Source: Qipengyuania huizhouensis (GTDB lineage: Bacteria > Pseudomonadota > Alphaproteobacteria > Sphingomonadales > Sphingomonadaceae). From it: 64,000 bases of DNA. Of this stretch, positions 45,580 to 55,160 are shown piece by piece. The stretch is taken from contig NZ_JAIGNT010000003.1 in assembly GCF_019711635.1 (NCBI RefSeq), positions 62,001-126,000 of the forward strand. The letters run 5' to 3'. The translations under genes and the position numbers were made by a program. The notes beneath the pieces were generated by a model. It had not been told where the DNA came from. It made no database searches and worked only from the letters and a program-made list of their open reading frames with translations. Position 1 is the first letter of the stretch; each line of letters starts with the position of its first letter.

Positions 45580-45620
45580 AAAAAGGGCCGGTTCGCATTC
45601 ATGGCGAGCCGGCCCTTTTT
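45580..45620. terminator. Bidirectional rho-independent terminator between M28 peptidase and galU
   Basis: A 17-bp stem AAAAAGGGCCGGTTCGC / GCGAGCCGGCCCTTTTT with one G.T pair and a 7-base loop. It is flanked by a T-run in each direction and serves the convergent genes ending at 45561 and 45638. Confidence 0.85.
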
Positions 45621-45637
45621 GTGAGGCATAAGTCGCT

Positions 45638-46516
45638 CTATTTCGCCAGCAGCCTCTCGGCTATCGCGCGAACCTCCTCGCCCATGTCTTCCCGCTGGAG
45701 CGCAAGGGCAAGCGTCGCCTCGACGAAACCGGTCTTGCTGCCGCAATCGTAACGGCTTCCGGCAAACGTCACGGCGTGGAACGGCTGGTTCCCGATCATC
45801 TTCGCCATCGCATCGGTGAGCTGGATTTCGCCTCCCGCACCCTTGCCCTGGTTTTCCAGGGTGCGCATGACTTCGGGCTGGAGGATGTAACGACCGGAGA
45901 TTATCTTGTTCGACGGGGCCTCGGCGACCGGCGGTTTCTCGACTAGCCCGGCGACCTCGGTAAGCGTATCCGAAACGCTCGCCCCCGGGGCGATGACCCC
46001 GTAGCTGGACACTTCCTTCTGCGGCACCTCGAGGACCGAGATGAGGTTCCCGCCGACTTCATTATAGGCTTCCACCATCTGCTTCATGCAGCCCGGTTCG
46101 CCCACCATCAGCTCGTCCGGCAAAAGGATTGCGAAAGGTTCGTCGCCCACGATCGCACGGGCGCACCATATGGCGTGGCCCAGCCCCAGCGGCACCTGCT
46201 GGCGTACCGTGATGATATCCCCCGGCGTCGCACGCGTGGGCTCGAGAACGCTCATGTCCTTTCCGCGCTCTTTCATCGTGGCCTCGAGTTCGAACGCCAC
46301 GTCGAAATGCTCCACGATCGCCGTCTTGCCGCGACCGGTGACGAAGATGATCTGTTCGATTCCTGCCTCGCGAGCTTCGTCCACGGCATACTGGATCAGC
46401 GGGCGGTCCACGATGGGAAGCAGTTCCTTCGGGATCGCCTTGGTGGCTGGAAGGAAGCGCGTGCCGAGTCCCGCAACGGGAAAAACGGCTTTTTTGATTG
46501 GCTTCTGCTGGCTCAT
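45638..46516 (-). CDS. galU: UTP-glucose-1-phosphate uridylyltransferase
   Basis: A 292-aa enzyme making UDP-glucose for envelope polysaccharides. Signature sequences: FPVAGLGTRFLPATKAIPKE, PLIQYAVDEAREAG, PLGLGHAIWCAR, ILLPDELMVGEPGCM and FAGSRYDCGSKTGF. Full length. It is divergent from murA, with 127 bases between the starts. Confidence 0.95.
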   Translation of the reverse strand: MSQQKPIKKAVFPVAGLGTRFLPATKAIPKELLPIVDRPLIQYAVDEAREAGIEQIIFVTGRGKTAIVEHFDVAFELEATMKERGKDMSVLEPTRATPGDIITVRQQVPLGLGHAIWCARAIVGDEPFAILLPDELMVGEPGCMKQMVEAYNEVGGNLISVLEVPQKEVSSYGVIAPGASVSDTLTEVAGLVEKPPVAEAPSNKIISGRYILQPEVMRTLENQGKGAGGEIQLTDAMAKMIGNQPFHAVTFAGSRYDCGSKTGFVEATLALALQREDMGEEVRAIAERLLAK

Positions 46517-46643
46517 GGATAAGTGGGGTAGGTCCGGGGCTGGAACAGGTCAATCTCTGGTCGGTTGAGGGGACGATTGACGGGTATAGTGACAGGTGCA
46601 TGACGCTTGCCACGAGGCCCGCGAGGATTAAAGGCAGGGGCCC

Positions 46644-47927
46644 ATGGACAAACTCATCATACGCGGTGGAAACCGGCTTTCCGGCACCATTCCCATTTCA
46701 GGCGCAAAGAACGCGGCCCTCACGCTCATTCCCTGTGCCCTGCTGACCGAAGAAGCGGTGACGCTGCGCAATTTGCCGCGGCTCGCCGACATTGACGGTT
46801 TCCAGCATCTGATGACGCAATTCGGGGTGAGTCACACGATCCCCGGCAAGCGCCCTGAAGAATTCGGCAGCAATGTGACCCTGGCCGCAACGCGTATCAC
46901 CAGCTCTGTCGCGCCCTATGATCTGGTGCGCAAGATGCGCGCCTCGATCCTCGTGCTCGGGCCCCTGTTAGCCCGTACCGGAGAGGCGACGGTTTCGCTG
47001 CCGGGTGGCTGCGCTATCGGAAATCGTCCGATCGACCTGCATCTGAAAGCGCTGGAGGCATTCGGCGCGCATATCGAGCTTGCACAGGGTTATGTGAAGG
47101 CGACTGCGCCCGATGGCGGCCTGCCGGGCGGCGAATTCGACTTCCCCGTTGTATCTGTAGGCGCGACCGAAAATGCCTTGATGGCGGCGGTCCTGTGCAA
47201 TGGGACGAGCAAACTCATCAATGCCGCGCGCGAGCCAGAGATTGTCGATCTGTGCAACCTTCTCACAGCCATGGGCGCGGAAATCGAAGGTATCGGCTCA
47301 TCCGAAATCACCATCCACGGTGTGCCCCGTCTTCACGGAGCCACTTACCGTGTGATGCCCGACCGGATCGAGGCCGGGTCCTATGCCTGCGCCGCTGCCA
47401 TCACCGGCGGTGAGGTACGGCTGGAAGGAGCCGACGAGCACGACATGGGGTCGACTATCCACGCCTTGCGCAACATCGGCGTCGAAGTCGAAACCGACAA
47501 GCGCGGCATTACGGTCGCGGCCAACGGCAAGCTCAAGGCGCATAATCTCACCACCGCGCCCTTCCCCGGGCTCGCAACCGATATGCAGGCCCAGCTGATG
47601 AGCCTGCTATGCAAGGCCGAGGGCACCAGCGTCCTCCAGGAAACGATTTTCGAGAACCGCTTTATGCACGTGCCCGAACTGGCGCGCATGGGCGCCGAGA
47701 TCGAGACCACCGGCCGCACCGCGATTGTGCGGGGGCCGGTCGAGCTGACCGGGGCGGAGGTCATGGCAACCGATCTGCGCGCCTCGATGAGCCTCGTCAT
47801 TGCCGGACTGGCCGCCAAGGGCGAGACGACGGTTCGCCGCCTGTACCATCTCGATCGCGGTTACGAGCGGCTGGAAGAAAAGCTGCAGCTTGTCGGCGCG
47901 GATATCGAACGGGTTGGCGACGACTGA
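46644..47927 (+). CDS. murA: UDP-N-acetylglucosamine 1-carboxyvinyltransferase
   Basis: A 427-aa enzyme for the first committed step of peptidoglycan synthesis, transferring enolpyruvate from PEP to UDP-GlcNAc. The active-site lysine is in [10 protein letters not shown] and the fosfomycin-target cysteine is in [27 protein letters not shown] and [17 protein letters not shown] are also conserved. Start ATG 46644 fits the family N-terminus ([10 protein letters not shown]). Confidence 0.96.
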   Translation: MDKLIIRGGNRLSGTIPISGAKNAALTLIPCALLTEEAVTLRNLPRLADIDGFQHLMTQFGVSHTIPGKRPEEFGSNVTLAATRITSSVAPYDLVRKMRASILVLGPLLARTGEATVSLPGGCAIGNRPIDLHLKALEAFGAHIELAQGYVKATAPDGGLPGGEFDFPVVSVGATENALMAAVLCNGTSKLINAAREPEIVDLCNLLTAMGAEIEGIGSSEITIHGVPRLHGATYRVMPDRIEAGSYACAAAITGGEVRLEGADEHDMGSTIHALRNIGVEVETDKRGITVAANGKLKAHNLTTAPFPGLATDMQAQLMSLLCKAEGTSVLQETIFENRFMHVPELARMGAEIETTGRTAIVRGPVELTGAEVMATDLRASMSLVIAGLAAKGETTVRRLYHLDRGYERLEEKLQLVGADIERVGDD

Positions 47928-48000
47928 ACCTCTGTGGTGGACCTTTCGTGCTGGCCGACCGTTGGTTGGTGTAAGTCACTTACTCGAAAGGGAAGTTATC

Positions 48001-48225
48001 ATGATCTTCAAGCTCGCAGCACTCGGTGCCCTCGGCTATGCCGGCTACCGCTATTACGAAAAAAACCGCGTCGACAGAAATGGCGTCGCTTTTGCGGGTG
48101 GTGAACCGGAAGGCAATTTCCGCAATGCCGGATCGGAATCCACGGCTTCGCACGACAGGATGAGTTCAATCGACGAAGCGCTGGACGAGACCTATCCGGC
48201 AAGCGACGCGACCGCAAAATACTGA
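48001..48225 (+). CDS. Small conserved-looking protein with N-terminal hydrophobic segment
   Basis: A 74-aa protein: a short membrane-like N-terminus (MIFKLAALGALGYAGYRYY), then a polar tail ending SSIDEALDETYPASDATAKY. A good ribosome site (AAGGGAAG) precedes ATG 48001. No family is recognised with confidence. It ends at a terminator inside the convergent gene. It may be a stress-related small protein; a TGAAC-N17-CGTG pair upstream loosely resembles a GGAAC/CGTT EcfG promoter. Confidence 0.65.
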   Translation: MIFKLAALGALGYAGYRYYEKNRVDRNGVAFAGGEPEGNFRNAGSESTASHDRMSSIDEALDETYPASDATAKY

Positions 48226-48241
48226 TCAGACGGTTTCGACT

Positions 48242-48523
48242 TTATTCCGGAAGGGCGGCGGGAGCGATTCCGCCGCCCTTTTCGTATGAAGGCACCAGCT
48301 CATGCGTGACCAGCCAGAGCCGAATGGCTCCCGCAAGGCCCGGGGGAGTACTGCTGCGAATACGGTCGGCATCGATGCTGGCTACCAGCGTGTTGACCGC
48401 AATCCCGCGCCGCGCCGCCGCCTGGCGCAATAACTCCCAGAAATACGGCTCCAGGCTGACGGACGTACGATGCCCTTCGATACGGAGCGAGTATTTGACG
48501 GGCGGATGATAGGGAGTCGTCAT
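48242..48523 (-). CDS. Ribbon-helix-helix domain protein
   Basis: A 93-aa protein with an RHH DNA-binding core: KYSLRIEGHRTSVSLEPYFW gives the beta strand and first helix, then LLRQAAARRGIAVNTLVASI. This matches the RHH_4 type seen in many alphaproteobacteria. It presumably binds operator DNA as a dimer; the target is unknown. ATG 48523 is used; an upstream start would add eight non-family residues. Its last codons contain the convergent gene's terminator. Confidence 0.8.
   Translation of the reverse strand: MTTPYHPPVKYSLRIEGHRTSVSLEPYFWELLRQAAARRGIAVNTLVASIDADRIRSSTPPGLAGAIRLWLVTHELVPSYEKGGGIAPAALPE
48251..48283 (+). terminator. Rho-independent terminator inside the 3' end of the RHH gene
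   Basis: A perfect 11-bp stem AAGGGCGGCGG / CCGCCGCCCTT with an 8-base loop, followed by TT on the plus strand. It serves the 48001 gene while being read as coding sequence on the minus strand. Confidence 0.65.
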
Positions 48524-48611
48524 TCGAACCTTCTGCCACGGGCGCACTTGCGATAAAACATGCAGTCGTCGATACCTTGTTCCTTACAAACGGCAGACTG
48601 CGCGGTTTAAT

Positions 48612-49319
48612 GTGAGCGAAGACAAGGCAAAAGGCGGAAAGGATCGGGGCGCGCCGGGGCAGCCCGCGCTCCCGCCTGGCCCTCTACCTCCCCGGCCGGT
48701 AAGTTACACGGCCAAGGAACTTGCCGAGATGGAGCGCCGCGAAAGATTGAGCGGGTGGCTTATGCTGTTCTTCGGCGGTGCGGCAATCGCTACCGCCGCC
48801 CTTGCAATCTATATTTTCTCCGACGACATCGAACTAAATGACGAGTACGTGCGGCTTGATCCCGATGAACCGGTAAAGCAGGACGACACGCCTTTCATCT
48901 GGGGAGAGGCCGAGCCGGAGCCTGCGCAGGTCGACGAGAGCGAGAACACAGTCCCAATTCTGCAGGAACAGTCCGACCGACACCGAAACGAAAGCGAACT
49001 GCGGACCACCGAACAGACCTTCAATTTCCCCCCTCCACCCCGCGAAGATCCCGCCCCGGCATTCATGGGCCCCCCAGCAGGCTCGGTCGACCGCGAGACA
49101 TCTCGGGCCTTGCGCAGCGGCAAAGCGCAGCTTTGGCGCGAGGATGGCGAACGTGGCTATGTACTGGTGAGCGGGATCGTTACCTACGGAACCCGTGAAT
49201 GCCGCCAGGTCAGCTACTCGCGATTCGAGCAGGGCCTGCAGGCCACCTCCCCGGCGACCCAATGGTGTCGTCAAGGCAGGAGCGGAAAATGGCGTCCCGA
49301 CTCGCGCGGACCCGAATAG
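48612..49319 (+). CDS. Single-pass membrane protein of unknown function
   Basis: A 235-aa protein starting at GTG. A Pro-rich cytoplasmic N-terminus (about 40 residues) precedes one TM segment (LSGWLMLFFGGAAIATAALA). An acidic, Pro-rich linker follows, then a C-terminal domain with two cysteines (GTRECRQVS, TQWCRQG) that could form a disulfide. No family is recognised. It stands between the divergent RHH gene and the LuxR-type gene. Confidence 0.6.
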   Translation: MSEDKAKGGKDRGAPGQPALPPGPLPPRPVSYTAKELAEMERRERLSGWLMLFFGGAAIATAALAIYIFSDDIELNDEYVRLDPDEPVKQDDTPFIWGEAEPEPAQVDESENTVPILQEQSDRHRNESELRTTEQTFNFPPPPREDPAPAFMGPPAGSVDRETSRALRSGKAQLWREDGERGYVLVSGIVTYGTRECRQVSYSRFEQGLQATSPATQWCRQGRSGKWRPDSRGPE

Positions 49320-49419
49320 CGCTAGGGAATGGGCGCCTACTAATTTTTCGGGGTAGCTGGCAGAAGGGGCTGTCGATATTCCTTTGCCCATTGTGGCAAG
49401 TTGCGCGACCATATCCCGG

Positions 49420-50157
49420 ATGGACGGCCTCGAAGAACTCACGGACAAGGAGAAGGAAACGCTCCGTCTGATCGTTCGCGGGCACGATGCGAAATCGATG
49501 GCGAACGAGCTTTCGCTCTCGGTTCACACGATCAACGAGCGCCTCCGGATAGCTCGTCGCAAGCTTGGGGTCACCAGCAGTCGCGAGGCCGGCCGCATGC
49601 TCCTCGAAAGCGAGGGTACCGCACCTCAAAATCTTGCAGACAAAGAATTTGGGGCTGCTCGTCCCGCCGAATCCGGCGAAACGGGACAGAACGCGGCAAG
49701 CAAACCGGCTCGCCGCATCCTTGCAGGAGTTCTTGTCATGATGACCTTGTTTGCCGCCGGGCTTATTCTGACGTCACATTTCGCCCAACCACTACAGCAA
49801 ACCGCGCCCATCGAAACGCCGGCGAGCGATGCTGCCGTCGTTGCGGCTGCGCGCGATTGGCTGGCATTGACCGATGTAGGCGACTGGCAGGCCAGCTTCG
49901 ATGCGGCAGGCAAGGCCTTCCGCGACGTGAATACCGTGACGGGCTGGACGAGTGCCGCAGAGCAGGTACGCGCCCCGCTCGGCGCTCTTGTTTCACGCGA
50001 TTTGCTCACGATCCGCTATCTCAACGCACCGCCATACGGTTATCAGGAAGTCGCCTTCGCGACGCGTTACGCAAACAGCAAGGACGAGATTATCGAGACC
50101 ATCACCCTCCAACAGGAAGAGGGCGTGTGGAAGGTCGTCGGGATTATGGCTGACTGA
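49420..50157 (+). CDS. Membrane-anchored LuxR-type regulator with DUF4019 domain
   Basis: A 245-aa one-component regulator. The N-terminal LuxR/GerE helix-turn-helix (LTDKEKETLRLIVRGHD, AKSMANELSLSVHTINERL) is cytoplasmic. A TM segment (ILAGVLVMMTLFAAGLIL) near residues 100-120 leads to a C-terminal DUF4019-like domain (DWLALTDVGDWQASFDAAG, GYQEVAFATRY, EEGVWKVVGIM) that would face the periplasm. There is no receiver or autoinducer domain. ATG 49420 is preferred to TTG 49384. Signal and targets are unknown. Confidence 0.75.
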   Translation: MDGLEELTDKEKETLRLIVRGHDAKSMANELSLSVHTINERLRIARRKLGVTSSREAGRMLLESEGTAPQNLADKEFGAARPAESGETGQNAASKPARRILAGVLVMMTLFAAGLILTSHFAQPLQQTAPIETPASDAAVVAAARDWLALTDVGDWQASFDAAGKAFRDVNTVTGWTSAAEQVRAPLGALVSRDLLTIRYLNAPPYGYQEVAFATRYANSKDEIIETITLQQEEGVWKVVGIMAD

Positions 50158-50161
50158 CGCT

Positions 50162-50195
50162 GGGCGGGCTTCCGGCACGCGCCGGGAGCCCGCCC
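50162..50195. terminator. Very strong GC hairpin between convergent genes, no U-tract
   Basis: GGGCGGGCTTCCGGC pairs with GCCGGGAGCCCGCCC (one G.T) around ACGC. It lies between the LuxR-type gene and the phaB-like gene. The absence of a T-run on both strands makes a canonical terminator doubtful; it may block 3' decay. Confidence 0.45.
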
Positions 50196-50201
50196 CGAGC
50201 C

Positions 50202-50927
50202 TCAATACATATGCTGGCCGCCGTTGATGCTCATGGTCGAGCCGGTGACGAATTCGCCATGTTCCGACACCAGGAAGCTCACGCCGCGTGCGATCTCACT
50301 GGCCTTGCCGAGACGGCCCACGGGGATTTTGGCGACGATCTTCTCCAGCACGGGTTCGGGGACGGCGGCGACCATATCCGTATCGATATAGCCCGGTGCG
50401 ATGGCGTTGACGGTGATGCCGAAGCGCGCGCCTTCCTGGGCGAGTGCCTTTGTAAACCCATGAATGCCGCTTTTCGCGGCGGCGTAATTGACCTGGCCGT
50501 ATTGCCCTGCCTGGCCGTTGATCGAACCGATATTGACGATCCTGCCCCAACCGCGCTCCTTCATTCCGGCGAAAGTGGCCTTTGCCATGTTAAAGCAGCC
50601 GCCGAGATTGGTGCGCATCACCGCATCCCAATCCTCATAGCTCATCTTCAGGAGCGTGCCGTCGCGCGTGATCCCCGCATTATTGACCACGATTTCGATC
50701 GGGCCATGCTCCTGTTCGACTTTCTTGCAGGCATCCTGGACCGCGTCGAAATCGCCGACATCGAATTTGACGGTGGGGATGCCGGTCTCGTCGGTAAATT
50801 TCCTCGCCGCTTCCTCGTTCCCGGCGTAATTGGCGACGACCTTGCAATCGCGCTCGTCACGCAGCCTCTCGCAGATTGCGCGCCCGATGCCGCGCGTTCC
50901 ACCGGTTACGATGGCAACACGTCCCAT
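50202..50927 (-). CDS. phaB: Acetoacetyl-CoA reductase (PhaB-like short-chain dehydrogenase)
   Basis: A 241-aa SDR enzyme. The cofactor motif is TGGTRGIGRAIC, with NNAGITRDGTLLKM, the active-site Ser/Tyr/Lys in NIGSINGQ and YGQVNYAAAKSG, and APGYIDTDMV. The pattern GWGRIVNIGSINGQAGQYGQ is typical of PhaB, which makes (R)-3-hydroxybutyryl-CoA for polyhydroxyalkanoate. No phaA or phaC is adjacent, so FabG-like roles are possible. ATG 50927. Confidence 0.85.
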   Translation of the reverse strand: MGRVAIVTGGTRGIGRAICERLRDERDCKVVANYAGNEEAARKFTDETGIPTVKFDVGDFDAVQDACKKVEQEHGPIEIVVNNAGITRDGTLLKMSYEDWDAVMRTNLGGCFNMAKATFAGMKERGWGRIVNIGSINGQAGQYGQVNYAAAKSGIHGFTKALAQEGARFGITVNAIAPGYIDTDMVAAVPEPVLEKIVAKIPVGRLGKASEIARGVSFLVSEHGEFVTGSTMSINGGQHMY

Positions 50928-51062
50928 AAAATCTCTCCCTGGCCATTCCGTAGCGTTAGATAGTGTTCTACGCACGGGAACACGACAGCGTAAAGTCAAA
51001 CCGCCTCCGATCGGCGGCGAACAATCGTATTTCTTCGAGGGAGAGTGCGCGTTCTGCGCGAA

Positions 51063-51827
51063 TCAGAAGCGGATTTGGGTTCCGACGTAAACTGCCTGGT
51101 CGTCTTCCAGGCCGTCGGTGAGCGGTCCCAGGCGGTCGCGATCCTGCGATAGCCGGACACCGGCCGTCACGTCGAGATTGCGGCTCAGGCGGTACGAACC
51201 ACCGAGGTCGACACGCTGGGTGCCCGCACCTTCGAGCGTCCGTGGCGCACTGCCGGTACGACCTTCCTGCTGCAGCGCAATTCGCGACTGGAAGCGGTCG
51301 GGCTTTCCATCATCTTTGCGGCTGTCGAACTTGGACAGATCGGGCATCGAAATGTCCTTCAGCCCTTCGGCGACAGCGGCAGCGGAAACGCTCCGCGTCG
51401 GCTGGGCGAAGCTCTGGTAACCGCGCGCGATACCCAGATTGTACCGAGTGGGTGCGACAGGCAATCCAGCCTGTTCGGAGCCGCCCAGGGTAAGCGATTC
51501 GAATCCGCCCCGACCGGAGAGGGTGCGGACGGCCGCTTCGTTCACGCGGACGGCGAAGTTGACCGTGCGGTCACGCTGCGGTGCCGGTTTGCTGGCGGGG
51601 GTGAAACGAAGAGCGTCTTCCCCGACGATCTCGGCCACTTTCTGGGCCAGTTCCGGATCCGCACCGGCTGGGGTGAAAGGGAGGAAATCGATCGAATTGG
51701 AGGCCGGGAGGTTTTCCGAAGACGTGACGGCGAAACCTGCTGCCGGAACAACCAGCGCAAGGCCTGCGACAGCAAGCATGGCCGGCGCTAACCGTCCCTT
51801 ACTCCTGCTGATCTTCGCATTGCCCAT
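51063..51827 (-). CDS. Exported protein of unknown function, possible outer-membrane strands
   Basis: A 254-aa protein with a signal or TM segment near the N-terminus (AMLAVAGLALVVPAAGFAV). The C-terminal third reads as beta strands (RVDLGGSYRLSRNLDVTAGV, QAVYVGTQIRF) ending in Phe, as in small outer-membrane proteins. The middle region is Ser/Ala-rich. No family is recognised. It stands alone upstream of the leuS cluster on the opposite strand. Confidence 0.6.
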   Translation of the reverse strand: MGNAKISRSKGRLAPAMLAVAGLALVVPAAGFAVTSSENLPASNSIDFLPFTPAGADPELAQKVAEIVGEDALRFTPASKPAPQRDRTVNFAVRVNEAAVRTLSGRGGFESLTLGGSEQAGLPVAPTRYNLGIARGYQSFAQPTRSVSAAAVAEGLKDISMPDLSKFDSRKDDGKPDRFQSRIALQQEGRTGSAPRTLEGAGTQRVDLGGSYRLSRNLDVTAGVRLSQDRDRLGPLTDGLEDDQAVYVGTQIRF

Positions 51828-52145
51828 CGAACGCCTCTATATCCCCAATCTCGCGGAGTTCGTACCTTAATAAGGCATTTCCCCCTTAACCGTTCCCGAA
51901 CGACTCCGGAAACATCAGGAATGTAAGGCTTCGTCCCTGCCTTGACCAGCTTTTCCACAGGGCCGGGCCAATACGGGACAAGGGTGTTGCGCGAGTCACA
52001 CAGGGGCGCCACACGATTAAGGGCGCATTCACGCGCGAGGGGCGTCTATGCCAACTCTCGCCGATGGTGGGGAAAGCCAATGCTTGCTCCCGTCCACGCA
52101 GTCTTTATAGAGCCGCAACGTTATTACCCGATCCGAGGACCGTTC
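51828..52145. other. 318-base intergenic stretch before the DUF3576 gene
   Basis: No gene is supported. It holds the minus-strand promoter region for the 51827 gene and a plausible plus-strand promoter at 52084-52111. Nothing else is seen. Confidence 0.5.
52084..52111 (+). promoter_or_regulatory. Candidate promoter of the DUF3576-leuS-lptE-holA cluster
   Basis: TTGCTC (52084-52089), a 16-base spacer and TATAGA (52106-52111), 34 bases before ATG 52146. A moderate match to the housekeeping consensus. Confidence 0.35.
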
Positions 52146-52595
52146 ATGACCGCACACCGTAGCTTCCGCCGTCCCGCCGCCATCGCCATCCTCGGCGTGG
52201 CCAGCATCGGCCTTGCGGCTTGCTCGAGCAGCGACCGTCCACGGGCCGATCTCGCTGCGGCACAGGTTTCGACCATCGGCGTGAATTCCTATCTCTGGCG
52301 CGCTGCGCTCGAAGCGGTCGGGTTCGCACCCCTGTTGCAGGCGGATTCGGCAGGCGGCGTCATCGTCACCGACTGGTACGCCAACCCCAGCAATCCGGGC
52401 GAGCGGGTCAAGATGACCGTTTCGATCCTCGATACGGACCTGCGCGCCGATGCCCTGCGCGTTGCCGCCAGCCGCCAGGTGAACCAGGCCGGAAGCTGGG
52501 TCGATGCCCCGGTTCAGGCCGCCACGGTCCAGAAGCTGGAAGACATCATCCTGACCAAGGCTCGCGAACTGCGCCGCCAGGCGATCGCCAACTAA
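52146..52595 (+). CDS. DUF3576 lipoprotein
   Basis: A 149-aa protein with a lipobox (GLAACSSS). The rest matches the DUF3576 pattern known upstream of leuS in alphaproteobacteria: IGVNSYLWRAALEAVGFAPL, SAGGVIVTDWYANP and VKMTVSILDTDLRADALRV. Role unknown, presumably envelope-related given the downstream lptE. ATG 52146 follows a promoter-like sequence. It leads into leuS after 45 bases. Confidence 0.85.
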   Translation: MTAHRSFRRPAAIAILGVASIGLAACSSSDRPRADLAAAQVSTIGVNSYLWRAALEAVGFAPLLQADSAGGVIVTDWYANPSNPGERVKMTVSILDTDLRADALRVAASRQVNQAGSWVDAPVQAATVQKLEDIILTKARELRRQAIAN

Positions 52596-52640
52596 GCAAG
52601 CGGGTTCCATTCGCGTCTGAAATCCTTACAGGCGTCCTCC

Positions 52641-55160
52641 ATGAGTGACACCCGTTTCGATCCGGCGCAGGCCGACGCACGCTGGCAGGCCGCCTGGGAC
52701 AAGGCGCAGACCTTCCGCGCCGACAGCAATTCAGCAAAGCCCAAGAGCTACGTGCTCGAGATGTTCCCCTATCCTTCGGGACGCATCCACATCGGCCATG
52801 TACGCAACTACACGATGGGCGATGTGCTGGCGCGCTACAAGAAGGCAACCGGGCACGAGGTCCTGCACCCGATGGGCTGGGACGCCTTCGGCATGCCGGC
52901 GGAAAACGCGGCGATGGAAAAGGGTGTGCATCCCGGCGGCTGGACCCGCGACAATATCGAACACATGAAGGCGCAGCTGAAGCGCCTCGGCTTCGCGCTC
53001 GACTGGAGCCGTGAACTCGCGACCTGCGAGCCCGACTATTACGGCCATGAGCAGGCGCTCTTCATCGACCTCTACGAAGCGGGTCTCGTCTATCGCAAGG
53101 AAAGCGAGGTCAATTGGGACCCGGTCGACATGACCGTGCTCGCCAACGAGCAGGTAATCGACGGCAAGGGCTGGCGCAGCGGCGCCGAGGTCGAGAAGCG
53201 CAAGCTCAACCAGTGGTTCCTCAAGATCACCGACTTCGCCGAGGAACTGCTCGAAGGGTTGGGCAGTCTGGAGAACTGGCCCGACAAGGTCCGGCTGATG
53301 CAGGAAAACTGGATCGGCAAGTCCAAGGGGCTGGAGTTCAGCTTCGATCTTTCGAACGGCGAGAAGCTGCCGGTCTATACCACGCGTCCCGACACGATTT
53401 TCGGCGCGAGCTTCGTCGCGGTGGCGGCGGATCATCCGGTGGCGCAAGGCGTGGCGATGAACAATTGCGATGCCGCGAAATTCATCGAAACCTGTAAGAA
53501 GGGTGGCACGACAGCAGCCGAACTCGAAACGGCCGAGAAGCTCGGCTTCGACACCGGAATCGGTGCGGTTCACCCGTTCACCGGAGAACACCTGCCGGTC
53601 TATATCGCGAATTTCGTGCTGATGAATTACGGCACCGGCGCGATCATGGCGGTGCCGGGGCACGACCAGCGCGACTTCGAGTTCGCGACGAAGTACGGTC
53701 TCCCAATCCCCCGCGTAGTCGCGCCCAGCGTGGAGGACGCCGACAAGCCGTTCGACGGCGAGGCCGAGGCGGGCGAAGGCGTGATCGTCAATTCGGATTT
53801 CCTCGACGGCATGGAAGTCGAAGACGCCAAACGCGAAATCATCCGCCGGATCGAGCAGCAGGGTCGCGGCCAGGGCAAGACCGTCTGGCGCCTGCGCGAC
53901 TGGGGCGTTTCGCGCCAGCGCTACTGGGGCACACCGATCCCCTTCATCCATTGCGAGAGCTGCGGCGTTGTGCCGGCTTCCAAGGATAGCCTGCCGATCA
54001 CGCTGCCCGAAGACGTCGATTTCAAGACGCCCGGCAATCCGTTGCTGCGCCATCCGACGTGGAAGCATGTCGATTGTCCGAAATGCGGCGGCAAGGCGGA
54101 ACGCGAGACCGACACGCTCGACACTTTCGTCGACAGTTCGTGGTATTTCCTGCGCTTCGCCAGCCAGCCTGCGGACAAGCCCTTCGACAAGGACGAAATC
54201 GCCAAGTGGCTGCCGGTCGAGCAATATATCGGCGGGATCGAACACGCGATCCTGCACCTGCTCTATGCGCGCTTCTGGACCCGCGCGCTGGCGCATATGG
54301 GACAGATCGAGGTGACCGAGCCCTTCGCCTCGCTGTTCACGCAGGGCATGGTGACGCACGAGACCTACAGCCGCAAGGAAGGCGGGAAGACCGTCTATTA
54401 CGCGCCCGACGAGATCAGCCGCGAGGCAAACCGTGCCTTGCTGAGCGCCGATGGCGGCGAGGTCGAGATCGGCCGCGTCATCAAGATGTCGAAGTCGAAG
54501 AAGAACGTCGTCGACCCCGACACGATCATCGACACCTATGGCGCCGATGCAGTGCGCTGGTTCATGCTCTCCGACAGCCCGCCCGAACGCGATTTGCCGT
54601 GGTCCGAAGCGGGCATCGAAGGCTGCAGCCGCTTCGTCCACCGCCTCTGGCGCCTGTTCACAGCCTATGATGCCGGAGCGCAGGGCGAGGACAAGGCGCT
54701 GGCGCGCAAGACCCACCAGACCATCGCTGCCGTGGCCGAGGATATCGAGGCGCTCGGCTTCAACAAGGCGGTCGCACGCATTTACGAACTGACCGGCGCA
54801 GTCGAAAAGGCCGCGCCTTCCGCCAGCCGCAGCCATGCCATCCGCACGCTGGTCCAGCTCGTGGCCCCGATGATGCCGCACCTCGCCGAGGAAGCATGGG
54901 CCACGCTCGGCGAAACGGGCATGGTCGCCGATGCCGCATGGCCCGAGGTCGATCCGGCGCTGCTGGTCGAGGACGAGGTGACCATCGCCGTCCAGCACAA
55001 GGGCAAATTGCGCGATACGCTTACCGCACCCAAGGGCGCTTCGAAGGAAGATCTCGAGGCAATGGCTCTCGCTTCCGAGAACGTCCAGCGTTCGATCGAT
55101 GGTGCAGAAATCCGCAAGGTCATTGTCGTGCCGGACAGATTGGTGAATATCGTCACCTGA
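52641..55160 (+). CDS. leuS: Leucine-tRNA ligase
   Basis: An 839-aa class I synthetase. The HIGH-type motif is in [14 protein letters not shown], the KMSKS loop is [14 protein letters not shown], and the CP1 editing domain contains [13 protein letters not shown] and [15 protein letters not shown]. Zinc-type Cys pairs occur in HCESCG and CPKCGG. The C-terminal anticodon region ends [11 protein letters not shown]. Full length. The stop overlaps the lptE start (TGATG). Confidence 0.96.
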   Translation: MSDTRFDPAQADARWQAAWDKAQTFRADSNSAKPKSYVLEMFPYPSGRIHIGHVRNYTMGDVLARYKKATGHEVLHPMGWDAFGMPAENAAMEKGVHPGGWTRDNIEHMKAQLKRLGFALDWSRELATCEPDYYGHEQALFIDLYEAGLVYRKESEVNWDPVDMTVLANEQVIDGKGWRSGAEVEKRKLNQWFLKITDFAEELLEGLGSLENWPDKVRLMQENWIGKSKGLEFSFDLSNGEKLPVYTTRPDTIFGASFVAVAADHPVAQGVAMNNCDAAKFIETCKKGGTTAAELETAEKLGFDTGIGAVHPFTGEHLPVYIANFVLMNYGTGAIMAVPGHDQRDFEFATKYGLPIPRVVAPSVEDADKPFDGEAEAGEGVIVNSDFLDGMEVEDAKREIIRRIEQQGRGQGKTVWRLRDWGVSRQRYWGTPIPFIHCESCGVVPASKDSLPITLPEDVDFKTPGNPLLRHPTWKHVDCPKCGGKAERETDTLDTFVDSSWYFLRFASQPADKPFDKDEIAKWLPVEQYIGGIEHAILHLLYARFWTRALAHMGQIEVTEPFASLFTQGMVTHETYSRKEGGKTVYYAPDEISREANRALLSADGGEVEIGRVIKMSKSKKNVVDPDTIIDTYGADAVRWFMLSDSPPERDLPWSEAGIEGCSRFVHRLWRLFTAYDAGAQGEDKALARKTHQTIAAVAEDIEALGFNKAVARIYELTGAVEKAAPSASRSHAIRTLVQLVAPMMPHLAEEAWATLGETGMVADAAWPEVDPALLVEDEVTIAVQHKGKLRDTLTAPKGASKEDLEAMALASENVQRSIDGAEIRKVIVVPDRLVNIVT

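Noticed and set aside
46627..46650. GGATTAA upstream of murA as a fourth ECF promoter
   Set aside because: No CGTTT at 15 bases (sequence there is GACAAAC) and the position overlaps the murA start codon.
49420..50157. LuxR-type protein as a quorum-sensing receptor
   Set aside because: The autoinducer-binding domain is missing; the protein has only the HTH, one TM segment and DUF4019.
52731..54998. A 755-codon open frame on the strand opposite leuS
   Set aside because: Antisense to a complete, motif-perfect LeuRS; long antisense frames are expected in high-GC DNA and this one has no recognisable protein features.
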